A stretch of DNA of 64,000 nucleotides, taken from Aliivibrio_A kagoshimensis (lineage in GTDB: Bacteria > Pseudomonadota > Gammaproteobacteria > Enterobacterales > Vibrionaceae). This document shows positions 7,668 through 15,545 of the stretch, in pieces. The notes beneath the pieces were generated by a model. That model had not been told where the DNA came from and ran no database searches. It saw nothing but the letters and a program-made list of their open reading frames with translations. The DNA lies in NCBI RefSeq assembly GCF_050337105.1, contig NZ_JAKJSQ010000008.1, forward strand, positions 22,121 to 86,120, in the 5' to 3' direction. Numbering within the stretch: the stretch's first letter is position 1; every line of letters starts with the position of its first letter. Made by a program: the position numbers and the translations under genes.

Positions 7668-7760
7668 CTCCCGAATTTGGCAGGTAACGACTAAAAGCGA
7701 ATAATTGGTTAATGCTGTACAGCTCTTTTTTGCGGAAATTGAAATAACATCTCTATTATG

Positions 7761-7789
7761 TTGGCAATCACATGATTAATTGTTATGTT
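7761..7789 (+). promoter_or_regulatory. Predicted sigma-70 promoter of the importer operon
   Basis: TTGGCA at 7761-7766, a 17-base spacer and TATGTT at 7784-7789. The -10 lies inside the 40-bp palindrome, so a protein bound there would block transcription. Confidence 0.5.
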
Positions 7790-7810
7790 ATAACATAACA
7801 ATTAATCATG
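7771..7810. promoter_or_regulatory. 40-bp perfect palindrome, Zur-box-like operator
   Basis: Twenty bases followed by their exact reverse complement, centred between 7790 and 7791. It contains TGTTATGTTATAACA (7781-7795) and its mirror image at 7786-7800. Each differs at one position from the gammaproteobacterial Zur core TGTTATA-N-TATAACA. It ends 13 bases before the importer ATPase start and covers the predicted -10. Repression by zinc-loaded Zur would fit, but another dimeric repressor or an mRNA hairpin is possible. Confidence 0.6.
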
Positions 7811-7823
7811 TTTTGGCACCCTA

Positions 7824-8639
7824 ATGGAAAAGTTGAATAAGCCTATATTGTCAGTTCAAAGTCTATGTGCTGATGGCCCCGCAAATTGGAGGGCGGTATC
7901 AGACGTCACATTTGATGTCTATGAGGGTGAATGTGTCGCCATTATTGGCCCAAATGGCAGTGGGAAATCGAGTTTACTAAAAGGTATCACGGGAGAATAT
8001 CCAGCGGTATCTGGTGAACTTAAGATATTTGGTAGCAGAGTAGAGCACCTACCAAGACAAGAAATTGCTAAAAGAGTCGCCGTTGTTGCACAGCATGAAC
8101 ACGTTGATCCCCGCATAAGTGTCAGCGAATATGTTTTTCTGGGTCGTGTACCACATAGGTTCTGCTGTAGTAAAAAAGAACATGATAGGGCCGTAAAGCA
8201 AGCGATTGAAGATGTTGGCCTCTCACACAAATGTCATCGTTATTTTGGTGAACTCTCTGGCGGAGAACAACAGCGTGCAAGTATTGCGCGAGCATTTGCT
8301 CAGGAGCCCAGACTCCTTCTTTTAGATGAGCCGACTAATCATCTCGATCCACTTGCTCGCCTTGAGCTTCTTACGCTCATCAAACTTCGAGGTATTGCAT
8401 CTGTGGTCGTACTGCATGATTTACCTCTAGTTACGCCTTTCGCTGACAATGTTCTCTTAATGTCTGAGCAAAAAATGGTGGCCTTTGCGCCGCCCGATAT
8501 TCTTATGCGAGACGATTTCATGACACCTGTTTTTGGGCTACGGGTTATTCCGTTTAGCCACCCTAAAATGCATAGCACGATTCATCATTTTGAGGCTGCA
8601 TCACCTCACAACCATTTATCTTTAATAGGAGCCGCCTAA
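7824..8639 (+). CDS. ABC transporter ATPase, FecE/BtuD type (metal-chelate uptake)
   Basis: A 271-residue ATPase of the iron-siderophore/cobalamin importer class. Walker A GPNGSGKSS is at residues 42-50, the signature ELSGGEQQR near 143, Walker B LLLLDEPTNHLD near 163, and the switch His in VLHDLP near 195. The start is the first ATG after the palindrome. The stop codon overlaps the next gene (TAATG), so the operon is ATPase, binding protein, permease. The substrate is not identifiable from this subunit; the Zur-like site upstream hints at zinc or a zinc chelate. Confidence 0.88.
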   Translation: MEKLNKPILSVQSLCADGPANWRAVSDVTFDVYEGECVAIIGPNGSGKSSLLKGITGEYPAVSGELKIFGSRVEHLPRQEIAKRVAVVAQHEHVDPRISVSEYVFLGRVPHRFCCSKKEHDRAVKQAIEDVGLSHKCHRYFGELSGGEQQRASIARAFAQEPRLLLLDEPTNHLDPLARLELLTLIKLRGIASVVVLHDLPLVTPFADNVLLMSEQKMVAFAPPDILMRDDFMTPVFGLRVIPFSHPKMHSTIHHFEAASPHNHLSLIGAA

Positions 8640-9625
8640 TGAAGTGGTCTTTGATTCCCACTCTGTTATTTGCTTTACCACTCTCTGTCGCAAACGCGAC
8701 CGATACCCAATACCCAGTCACCGTTGATAATTGCGGTAGCCCGCTGATCATTGACAAACGTCCTGTTCGAGCCGTGGTCCACGATATTAATATGAGTGAG
8801 ATGGCCTTTGCGCTTGGCCTTCAGGATAATATGGTTGGTGTTACCGGAATTACGGGCTGGTATAAGATGTCGCCATCATTCAATCAAAAGTTAGGCGATA
8901 TCCCTGAGCTGGCACCAAAATATCCATCACTGGAAAGGCTCATTGCTGCGGAGACAGATTTCTTTTTCGCTGGCTGGAATTATGGAATGAAAGTCGGCGG
9001 TGAAGTCACGCCACAAACACTCAAGCCTTACGGAATCAGTACTTTAGTGCTGTCTGAAAGCTGCATTCATACCCAAAAAAATAATAACGGTGCCAGCATG
9101 GCGTTGCTTTACGATGACATCAAAAAATTAGGGGTTATTTTTGATAAACAATCAGAAGCTGAAACGTTAGTAAAAGACTGGAAAGCGAGGGTGAAAAAAG
9201 TAACAGAAAATGGTACGGACAACACCAGTACCCCACCAACAGTGTTTCTGTATGACTCAGGAGAGGACAAACCTTTCACGGCGGGTAAATACGCGATGCC
9301 AAATGCCATGATAGAAGCAGCAGGTGGTCGGAGTATCACTGGCAACATGGAAACCAGTTGGGGAAGAACCTCATGGGAAAACGTCGCGCGTGAAGATCCT
9401 GAAGTTATTATCCTTCTCGATTATCAAACAGCAAGTGGCGCCGATTCACTGCAACATTTTCTTGAGCAGCACCCTTTAATGAAGCACACCAAGGCGGTAA
9501 CGTCAGGCCGTTATGTCAAGCTACGATATGAGCAGCTTACGCCCGGGCCTGCTAATATAGGTGCTATTGAGAAGCTCGCGAAGGCGTTTATCCCTCAACA
9601 AGAGAAAAGGCAGTTAACTGATTGA
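8639..9625 (+). CDS. Periplasmic binding protein of the FecBCD-type importer
   Basis: A 328-residue class III (FecB/TroA-like) binding protein. A signal peptide with cleavage near NA-TD (about residues 20-22) is visible, with no lipobox cysteine, so it should be a soluble periplasmic protein. The mature start YPVTVDNCGSPLIIDKRPVRAVV is the usual first strand of this family. Several Met, His and Cys residues are present, but I cannot assign ligands. Its ATG overlaps the ATPase stop and its own stop overlaps the permease start, so translation of all three is coupled. Confidence 0.85.
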   Translation: MKWSLIPTLLFALPLSVANATDTQYPVTVDNCGSPLIIDKRPVRAVVHDINMSEMAFALGLQDNMVGVTGITGWYKMSPSFNQKLGDIPELAPKYPSLERLIAAETDFFFAGWNYGMKVGGEVTPQTLKPYGISTLVLSESCIHTQKNNNGASMALLYDDIKKLGVIFDKQSEAETLVKDWKARVKKVTENGTDNTSTPPTVFLYDSGEDKPFTAGKYAMPNAMIEAAGGRSITGNMETSWGRTSWENVAREDPEVIILLDYQTASGADSLQHFLEQHPLMKHTKAVTSGRYVKLRYEQLTPGPANIGAIEKLAKAFIPQQEKRQLTD

Positions 9626-10620
9626 TAATATTTAATAAATACCGAGTGGCATGGGTGGTTGGTATTGCTTCAATGCTGCTCGCTTTTATTTTGAGCTTAC
9701 AATTTGGGTCTGTCCCTTTGTCTTTGAAGGAAGTGCTAACCGGGTTGCGCTCCTTCAATGATGAGGAGGTGAGCATGACTAGCCGAATACTGATAGATTT
9801 TAGGTTGCCTAGGGCATTGCTAGCTGTGATTGCCGGTTCGGGGCTTGCCATGGTAGGAGCGCTACTCCAAACCTCAACCAGAAACGACTTGGCCGATCCC
9901 TTTTTGTTCGGATTGTCCTCCGGTGCTTCTGCGGGCGCGGTGTTGATCATTACTCAACTAGGAGACACACTCGGCGTTTGGTCTCTTCCTATTGCCGCAT
10001 TCACTGGCGGCATAGTGTCAGCCACCGCGGTATTGGTACTATTTTCAATGCAAAAAAAGCAGGGCAACAACAACCTGATCTTGTGCGGCTTAGCTATCTC
10101 ATTTTTATTTGGTGCAATTACTAGCTTTCTGATTTATTCGGGCGATCAGCGTGCGGCAAGTTCTATCTTGTTCTGGACGATGGGCGGTTTAGGACTTGCT
10201 CGCTGGGACAATCTGATATTTGCGGCGCTGGGCGTGCTTTGCCTTGTTGTGTTAATAGCCAAACGCTATCGTGAACTGGACACCTTATTGGTCAGCGAAC
10301 AGACAACGCGTTCGCTGGGTATTAATGTTCATCGGTTGCAAAGTGAGATCTTTCTCTGCTGTGCCTTTTGCACCGCGGCCATTGTGTCACTTACTGGTGT
10401 TGTAGGTTTTATTGGGCTGATGGTGCCACACCTTGTTCGTCCTTTTTCAGGAGTCATCCATAAGCGTTCGCTCCCCCTAATCGCACTTTGGGGCGCAGTC
10501 ATTTTGTTGGTTGGTGATCTGGTAAGCCGAACCGTTTTGGCCCCTCAAGAATTACCCGTTGGTATCGTCACTGCGGCACTCGGTGGCCTGTTTGTTTTAT
10601 ACCTTGTCTGGCGTAAATAA
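9622..10620 (+). CDS. FecCD-family permease
   Basis: A 332-residue polytopic permease of the FecCD/BtuC family, with the family motif GSGLAMVGALLQTSTRNDLADPFLFGLSSGA near residues 72-102 and GVVGFIGLMVPHLVR near 260, which contacts the ATPase. The start is a TTG overlapping the TGA of the binding protein gene, with AAGG 11 bases upstream; the next in-frame Met (residue 18) would cut into the first helix. It ends the importer operon; a weak hairpin without T run lies about 100 bases downstream. Confidence 0.86.
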   Translation: MIIFNKYRVAWVVGIASMLLAFILSLQFGSVPLSLKEVLTGLRSFNDEEVSMTSRILIDFRLPRALLAVIAGSGLAMVGALLQTSTRNDLADPFLFGLSSGASAGAVLIITQLGDTLGVWSLPIAAFTGGIVSATAVLVLFSMQKKQGNNNLILCGLAISFLFGAITSFLIYSGDQRAASSILFWTMGGLGLARWDNLIFAALGVLCLVVLIAKRYRELDTLLVSEQTTRSLGINVHRLQSEIFLCCAFCTAAIVSLTGVVGFIGLMVPHLVRPFSGVIHKRSLPLIALWGAVILLVGDLVSRTVLAPQELPVGIVTAALGGLFVLYLVWRK

Positions 10621-10719
10621 GGTTTTGTGTAAAAATACTACTTAAGCTTTGATAACGTGTACGTTTGAACAAAAGCGAATTAAGGTAAGATGCTAGAAAT
10701 GAACAAATCATAACTCATG

Positions 10720-10737
10720 GCTACTCTAGATAGTAGC
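10720..10737 (+). other. Small hairpin downstream of the importer operon
   Basis: GCTACT / AGTAGC with a 6-base loop, 100 bases after the permease stop. No T run follows, so it is at best a weak terminator or 3' end stabiliser. Confidence 0.3.
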
Positions 10738-10773
10738 GAGTGACCAATTAGACGCTTATCTACCCCCAAAATG

Positions 10774-10861
10774 GTCTAAGCGGTTTTCCTCACTGAAGAT
10801 GAACTTTTGATGAAATACTCAACTAGACAACTCCTCCCCACCACTCTGCTTAATTGAGCAC
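10774..10861. repeat. 88-bp direct repeat, right copy
   Basis: Second copy of 7580-7667 (86 of 88 identical). Here the kinase coding sequence upstream is missing; the match begins inside the last codons of that gene. It lies about 130 bases before phnC, so the ancestral neighbour of the kinase was probably the phn operon. Confidence 0.95.
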
Positions 10862-10926
10862 TCCCCTTTAATACCAACCACTTTAGGCACGTTACCAATA
10901 CGATGCCTACCAAAAATGACATTTTG

Positions 10927-10948
10927 TTGCAATAAAACCGTCATTTAC
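10927..10948 (+). promoter_or_regulatory. Pho-box-like site before phnC
   Basis: Two adjacent 11-base units, TTGCAATAAAA and CCGTCATTTAC, compared with the PhoB unit CTGTCATA(A/T)A(A/T): about 8 and 8 of 11 positions agree. It ends 41 bases before the phnC start, about where a PhoB site replacing the -35 should be. Phosphate-starvation control of C-P lyase operons is well known; this particular site is a prediction. Confidence 0.5.
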
Positions 10949-10989
10949 CACCTGCACGATAGAGCTGAATTAAACAGAAGGTTCACGCT

Positions 10990-11847
10990 ATGAACAGTAT
11001 CGTTAGCATTACAGAGTTAAATAAAACGTTTGGAAAAAACCAAGCGCTAAACAATATCAATCTCGACCTCAACCACCGTGGTATGACTGCTTTACTCGGC
11101 CCATCAGGTTCCGGCAAATCAACCCTACTACGCCATTTGAATGGTTTGGTTGCTGGCGACAACAGTAAACAAGATGCTGGAGCAATTAGCATTCTAGATC
11201 AACCAGTACAGCAAGCGGGCAAGATTGATAGAGACATTCGACATACTCGCTCTCACGCTGGTTTTATCTTCCAACAGTTCAATCTCGTTAACCGCTTAAG
11301 TGTTATCACCAATGTGTTAGTTGGCGCCTTAAGTGATACCCCGTGGTGGCGCTCCTTTAGCGGACGTTTTACTCGTTCACAACGCGATAAAGCCTTAGAA
11401 GCACTCAATCGAGTCGGTATGGCTGACTTTGCTCATCAACGAGTATCAACGCTATCTGGAGGCCAACAGCAGCGAGTTGCTATTGCTCGAGCATTAATGC
11501 AAGACGCCAAGATTATTTTTGCAGATGAACCGATTGCCTCTCTGGATCCTGAATCTTCTCGTATTGTGATGGAGCTGCTACAGCAGATTAATCAGCAAGA
11601 GAAGATTCCGGTCATCGTGACTCTGCATCAGGTGGAACACGCTCTGAAGTATTGCCAACACGTGATCGCACTACGCGATGGACACATTTTCTATCAAGGC
11701 AGTAGCAACGCGCTCAACGCCCAAAGCCTGCAAGCTTTATACCGAGGAAAAACCGAAGAGGCTGGCGTGATTGTGGAAGGTAACTTTCCCAATACTCCGG
11801 ACACTTCATTACCGATTGAAACCAATCAATCAACCGTAAACAGTTAA
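10990..11847 (+). CDS. phnC: Phosphonate ABC transporter ATPase PhnC
   Basis: A 285-residue ATPase energising phosphonate import with PhnD and PhnE. Walker A GPSGSGKST is at residues 37-45, the signature LSGGQQQR near 155, Walker B IIFADEPIASLDPES near 175, and VTLHQVEHAL holds the switch His. It is the first gene of a long co-directional operon ending with phnP, and a Pho-box-like site lies just upstream. A tail of about 25 residues after the ATPase core is not conserved in the family as far as I can tell. Confidence 0.95.
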   Translation: MNSIVSITELNKTFGKNQALNNINLDLNHRGMTALLGPSGSGKSTLLRHLNGLVAGDNSKQDAGAISILDQPVQQAGKIDRDIRHTRSHAGFIFQQFNLVNRLSVITNVLVGALSDTPWWRSFSGRFTRSQRDKALEALNRVGMADFAHQRVSTLSGGQQQRVAIARALMQDAKIIFADEPIASLDPESSRIVMELLQQINQQEKIPVIVTLHQVEHALKYCQHVIALRDGHIFYQGSSNALNAQSLQALYRGKTEEAGVIVEGNFPNTPDTSLPIETNQSTVNS

Positions 11848-11881
11848 TCAACAGTCACATTTAATCAAAAGGAATCGAACA

Positions 11882-12877
11882 ATGTTACGTGCAATTCGCA
11901 AAATATCACTTTGTGTGGCTATGGCCGCCTCTGTTTGTGCTCCGGCATGGGCTGACGACAAACCACTGAAAACACTGAATTTCGGTATTATTTCAACCGA
12001 ATCACAGCAAAATCTAAAAACCTCATGGAACCCATTCATTGAAGACATGAGCAAGAAACTTGGGGTAGAAGTGAAAGCCTATTTTGCACCCGATTATGCA
12101 GGCATCATTCAAGGCATGCGATTTGATAAAGTGGACATTGCTTGGTATGGCAACAAATCAGCCATGGAAGCGGTGGATCGCGCAGGCGGGCAGATCTTTG
12201 CTCAAACGTCAGATGTAGAGGGTAACCCTGGGTATTGGAGTTTGCTTATCACCCATAAGGACAGTCCAATCAATACCGTTGAAGATATGTTGAAAAAACG
12301 TTCTGAGCTGGCCTTTGGTAATGGCGATCCGAACTCAACATCAGGCTATCTGGTTCCCTCTTATTACGTGTTTGCAAAGAATCAGGTGCAACCCTCTGAG
12401 TTTAAACGCACGCTAAACTCTAGCCACGAAGTCAATCTGTTTGCAGTCAGCAACAAGCAAGTGGATATTGCGACCAATAACACGGAAAGCTTGCGTCGAT
12501 TTACTCGCAACAATGCGGATAAAGCGAAAAACATCAAAGTAATCTGGAAGTCACCATTGATCCCTGCGGATCCTATCGTGTGGCGCAAAAATCTACCAGA
12601 ACAGACGAAAGATGCTATCTATGATTTCTTCATGAACTACGGAACCACAGGAAGCTCACGTGAGACTGCCATTCTCAAAGAGCTAGACTGGGCACCGTTT
12701 AAAGCGTCGTCTGACCTGCAACTGTTGCCAATTCGTCAGTTATCACTGTTCAAAAAGTTAAACAAACTCAACAGTGACAACAGTCCTGATGAAGCAACAC
12801 TGACCAAGATTAACAATCTGAAATCCGAACTGTCAGCGCTCAATCGCCAAATGGCTGCGCTGCAAGCAATGGAATAG
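11882..12877 (+). CDS. phnD: Phosphonate-binding protein PhnD
   Basis: A 331-residue periplasmic binding protein with a signal peptide ending near PAWA-DD (about residue 24). The first strand LNFGIISTESQQNLKTSWNP and the DIAWYGNKSAMEAVDRAGG segment are typical of PhnD. AAAGG lies upstream of the ATG. A strong hairpin with a T run sits right after its stop, between it and phnE. Confidence 0.94.
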   Translation: MLRAIRKISLCVAMAASVCAPAWADDKPLKTLNFGIISTESQQNLKTSWNPFIEDMSKKLGVEVKAYFAPDYAGIIQGMRFDKVDIAWYGNKSAMEAVDRAGGQIFAQTSDVEGNPGYWSLLITHKDSPINTVEDMLKKRSELAFGNGDPNSTSGYLVPSYYVFAKNQVQPSEFKRTLNSSHEVNLFAVSNKQVDIATNNTESLRRFTRNNADKAKNIKVIWKSPLIPADPIVWRKNLPEQTKDAIYDFFMNYGTTGSSRETAILKELDWAPFKASSDLQLLPIRQLSLFKKLNKLNSDNSPDEATLTKINNLKSELSALNRQMAALQAME

Positions 12878-12886
12878 TCGTGATTG

Positions 12887-12915
12887 GGGGTGAGGAAAAA
12901 CCTCACCCCATTTTT
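12887..12915 (+). terminator. Intra-operon terminator-like hairpin between phnD and phnE
   Basis: Perfect 9-bp stem GGGGTGAGG / CCTCACCCC with an AAAAA loop, followed by ATTTTT, placed 9 bases after the phnD stop and before the phnE start. Partial termination or 3' protection here would give more PhnD mRNA than permease and enzyme mRNA. Confidence 0.75.
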
Positions 12916-12933
12916 AACCAAATGAGAACGCTA

Positions 12934-13734
12934 ATGAACGCCAATATTTCACTCAATGCAATTCATACCCCTCAGCACTGGGGCCAAAAACTCAAACAGT
13001 TTATTACTTTTGTTGTACTCGTTTGGGTACTCGCATGGGCATGGCAGGGGGCTGAGATGGACCCTATCCAACTGGTCGCTGATTCAGACAACATGGTTGA
13101 GCTTGCTCGTGACTTCTTTCCCCCTGATTTCTCTCACTGGGAGCTCTATGTCACGGAGACATTGATCACCATCCAAATCGCCATTTGGGGCACGGTTTTA
13201 TCGTTAATTTTCTCCATCCCTTTGGGACTGCTGTGCGCTGAAAATATGGTGCCAGCATGGGTCTACCAACCAACGAGACGCCTAATGGATGCCACTCGCG
13301 CCATTAACGAAATGGTGTTTGCGATGCTGTTTGTTGTGGCCGTGGGCTTAGGTCCTTTTGCCGGCGTACTTGCCCTGTTTATTCACACAACTGGGGTATT
13401 GGCAAAACTCTTTTCTGAAGCGGTCGAAGCCATCGATTTAGGGCCAGTTGAAGGGGTAAGAGCGACAGGGGCGAATAAACTTGAAGAGATCATTTACGGC
13501 GTCATTCCTCAAGTACTGCCATTGTGGATATCGTTCACTTTATACCGATTTGAATCCAATGTTCGCTCCGCCACGGTAGTCGGCATGGTGGGTGCCGGTG
13601 GTGTTGGTGTGCTGTTATGGGAAGCCATTCGCGGTTTTCAGTTTCAACAGACCGCCGCCATTATGCTGGTCATCATTGTGACGGTAAGTCTGATTGACTT
13701 CTCCTCTCAATACATCCGTAAAGCGTACATTTAA
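12934..13734 (+). CDS. phnE: Phosphonate ABC transporter permease PhnE
   Basis: Inner-membrane permease with about six helices and the EAA-type loop EGVRATGANKLEEIIYGVIPQV near the C-terminal third. The frame opens from a GTG at 12880, but that start would lie in front of the hairpin; ATGs at 12922 and 12934 follow the hairpin, and 12934 has GAGA 7 bases upstream, so I prefer it. The product is then about 266 residues, a normal PhnE length. Confidence 0.9.
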   Translation: MNANISLNAIHTPQHWGQKLKQFITFVVLVWVLAWAWQGAEMDPIQLVADSDNMVELARDFFPPDFSHWELYVTETLITIQIAIWGTVLSLIFSIPLGLLCAENMVPAWVYQPTRRLMDATRAINEMVFAMLFVVAVGLGPFAGVLALFIHTTGVLAKLFSEAVEAIDLGPVEGVRATGANKLEEIIYGVIPQVLPLWISFTLYRFESNVRSATVVGMVGAGGVGVLLWEAIRGFQFQQTAAIMLVIIVTVSLIDFSSQYIRKAYI

Positions 13735-13778
13735 AAATTTTACCCGTACTTGTCTAGATAACTTAACGGAAGCGCAGC

Positions 13779-14474
13779 ATGCAGATATACATGAACATCG
13801 CTAAGCAACTTGAACAGGAAGTACAGCACCACTTTCAAGCGGGGGACTTCCTGCCTTCAGAGTCGCGCCTTGCTGATCGGTTTAAGGTAAACCGACACAC
13901 GGTTAGGCGTGCTATCGATGAGCTGGTCTTTTGCGGGTTAATTGAGCGTCAGCAAGGTCGAGGCAATCAAGTGATTAGGCAACCCTATGCGTACCCATTA
14001 CACTCAGGAGCGCATTTTACTCATAACCTATCCAAACAAGGTTATGCCCCGCGCTGCGAGGTGATTAATCGCCAGTTAGTCAACGCCAACGAACACTTAG
14101 CCAAGGTCTTACACATTGAGCAACAGAGCCAAATCATCAAGCTCACCACACTACGGGTGATCAACGGATTACCGTGTAGCTTGATTGAGCACTACCTGCC
14201 AAACTTAGATTGGTGGGCACCGCTGCAACACTTTGACAGTGGCTCTTTGCACAAATTCATCCACCAACAGCTCGATACAGAGCTGAGCCGAAAGTTCACA
14301 AAATTACGCTCTCGAATGGCCAACCGCCAAGAGCAAAAACAACTGCAACTGTCTGATAACACCCCTCTGATTATTTTTAGAACGGTAAATGTAGCAAGCC
14401 AGACCGAAGACATTCTGGAGTACTCTTGTTCCTATACCCGTTCTGACATGATTGAAATCGTATTGGAGCATTAG
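13779..14474 (+). CDS. phnF: GntR-family regulator PhnF
   Basis: A 231-residue GntR regulator of the HutC type: N-terminal winged helix (residues 10-75, with ADRFKVNRHTVRRAIDELVFCGLIERQQGRG) and a C-terminal UTRA effector domain. It lies inside the C-P lyase operon in the position of phnF, which probably represses the operon; its ligand is unknown. It is separated from phnE by 44 bases and has one base between its stop and the phnG start. Confidence 0.92.
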   Translation: MQIYMNIAKQLEQEVQHHFQAGDFLPSESRLADRFKVNRHTVRRAIDELVFCGLIERQQGRGNQVIRQPYAYPLHSGAHFTHNLSKQGYAPRCEVINRQLVNANEHLAKVLHIEQQSQIIKLTTLRVINGLPCSLIEHYLPNLDWWAPLQHFDSGSLHKFIHQQLDTELSRKFTKLRSRMANRQEQKQLQLSDNTPLIIFRTVNVASQTEDILEYSCSYTRSDMIEIVLEH

Positions 14475-14475
14475 T

Positions 14476-14931
14476 ATGAAACCGACCAAAAAGTCGGAGC
14501 GACAAGGCTGGATGTCAGCCCTCGCTCGGAGCGACTACTCACACCTAAAAAACGTCTGGAGTCAACTTAACTTGTCACCGGAACACCACATTATTAGAGC
14601 AGCAGAGACAGGCTTAATTCAAATTCAATCTCGCATGGGAGCCACTGGTAATGCTTTCAACATTGGTGATATGACCGTCACTCGCAGTGTGGTCAAACTG
14701 CCCAGTGGTGAGATGGGATACAGCTACATCAAAGGACGCAATAGAGCGCATGCTCACCTAGCCGCTTTGATTGACGCGTTAATGCAAAACAGCCATTACG
14801 CTGAACAACTGAAGGATCAAGTCATTACTCCTTTAGCGGCAACCATGGCTAAGCACACTGAGCTGCGACGTCGTCAAATCGCAACCAGTAAAGTGGATTT
14901 TTTCACTGTCGTTAGAGGAGAAGACGAATGA
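14476..14931 (+). CDS. phnG: C-P lyase core subunit PhnG
   Basis: A 151-residue subunit of the PhnGHIJ carbon-phosphorus lyase core; with PhnI and the other subunits it forms the 5'-phosphoribosyl triphosphate phosphonate from ATP. I start it at the ATG 14476, one base after the phnF stop, not at the upstream in-frame ATG 14452 inside phnF. The segment DMTVTRSVVKLPSGEMGYSYIKGR is typical of PhnG. Its stop overlaps the phnH start by 4 bases. Confidence 0.93.
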   Translation: MKPTKKSERQGWMSALARSDYSHLKNVWSQLNLSPEHHIIRAAETGLIQIQSRMGATGNAFNIGDMTVTRSVVKLPSGEMGYSYIKGRNRAHAHLAALIDALMQNSHYAEQLKDQVITPLAATMAKHTELRRRQIATSKVDFFTVVRGEDE

Positions 14932-15545
14932 AGCTGATTACATCAGGATTTACTCACCCAACCCATGAAGCTCAAACCATTTTTCGCCAAGTGTTGGACG
15001 CAATCTCCTCACCTGGGAGTCTGCACACATTCAAGGCTGATTTCACTTTTGGCCTCGCTAACAGTGCAACGACCCAGCTGCTGTTAGCATTGACTGACAA
15101 CAGCACACCGGTGTGGTTATCATCTGTACTGAGACACAACGAAACATTAACTCAAAATGTAAAGTTTCACACCAACGCTCCTCTAGCAGAGAGTACCGAC
15201 ACCGCCTGCTTTGCTGTGATGGCAGAAAATGAAACGGTGGATCTCACCACCTTTAGTTGGGGCAGCGCCGAATACCCGGAAACCAATACCACTCTCACCA
15301 TTCAAGTCAGCGGATTTAACCGAGGTGAGACGCTCTCTCTGTCTGGTCCCGGTATCGATGGACAGCGTACAGTCTGTGTTGACGGCATCGATAACGAACT
15401 GCTTAAACAGATCACTCAAATCCAGCGTTCACAGCCTTTAGGCATTGATGTGTTACTCACCAGTGGCAATCAGCTGATGGCTCTGCCTCGCACCACACAC
15501 ATTGAACTCAGTAATAGGGAGGCATTAACATGTACGTTGCAGTAA
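14928..15545 (+). CDS. phnH: C-P lyase core subunit PhnH
   Basis: A 205-residue PhnH, part of the PhnGHIJ complex. The N-terminal GFTHPTHEAQTIFRQVLDAISSPG is the family signature. The gene overlaps both phnG (ATGA) and phnI (16 bases), showing tight translational coupling. Confidence 0.94.
   Translation: MKLITSGFTHPTHEAQTIFRQVLDAISSPGSLHTFKADFTFGLANSATTQLLLALTDNSTPVWLSSVLRHNETLTQNVKFHTNAPLAESTDTACFAVMAENETVDLTTFSWGSAEYPETNTTLTIQVSGFNRGETLSLSGPGIDGQRTVCVDGIDNELLKQITQIQRSQPLGIDVLLTSGNQLMALPRTTHIELSNREALTCTLQ

Noticed and set aside
14452..14475. Upstream ATG for phnG
   Set aside because: It lies inside phnF with no SD; the ATG one base after the phnF stop gives the normal protein length.
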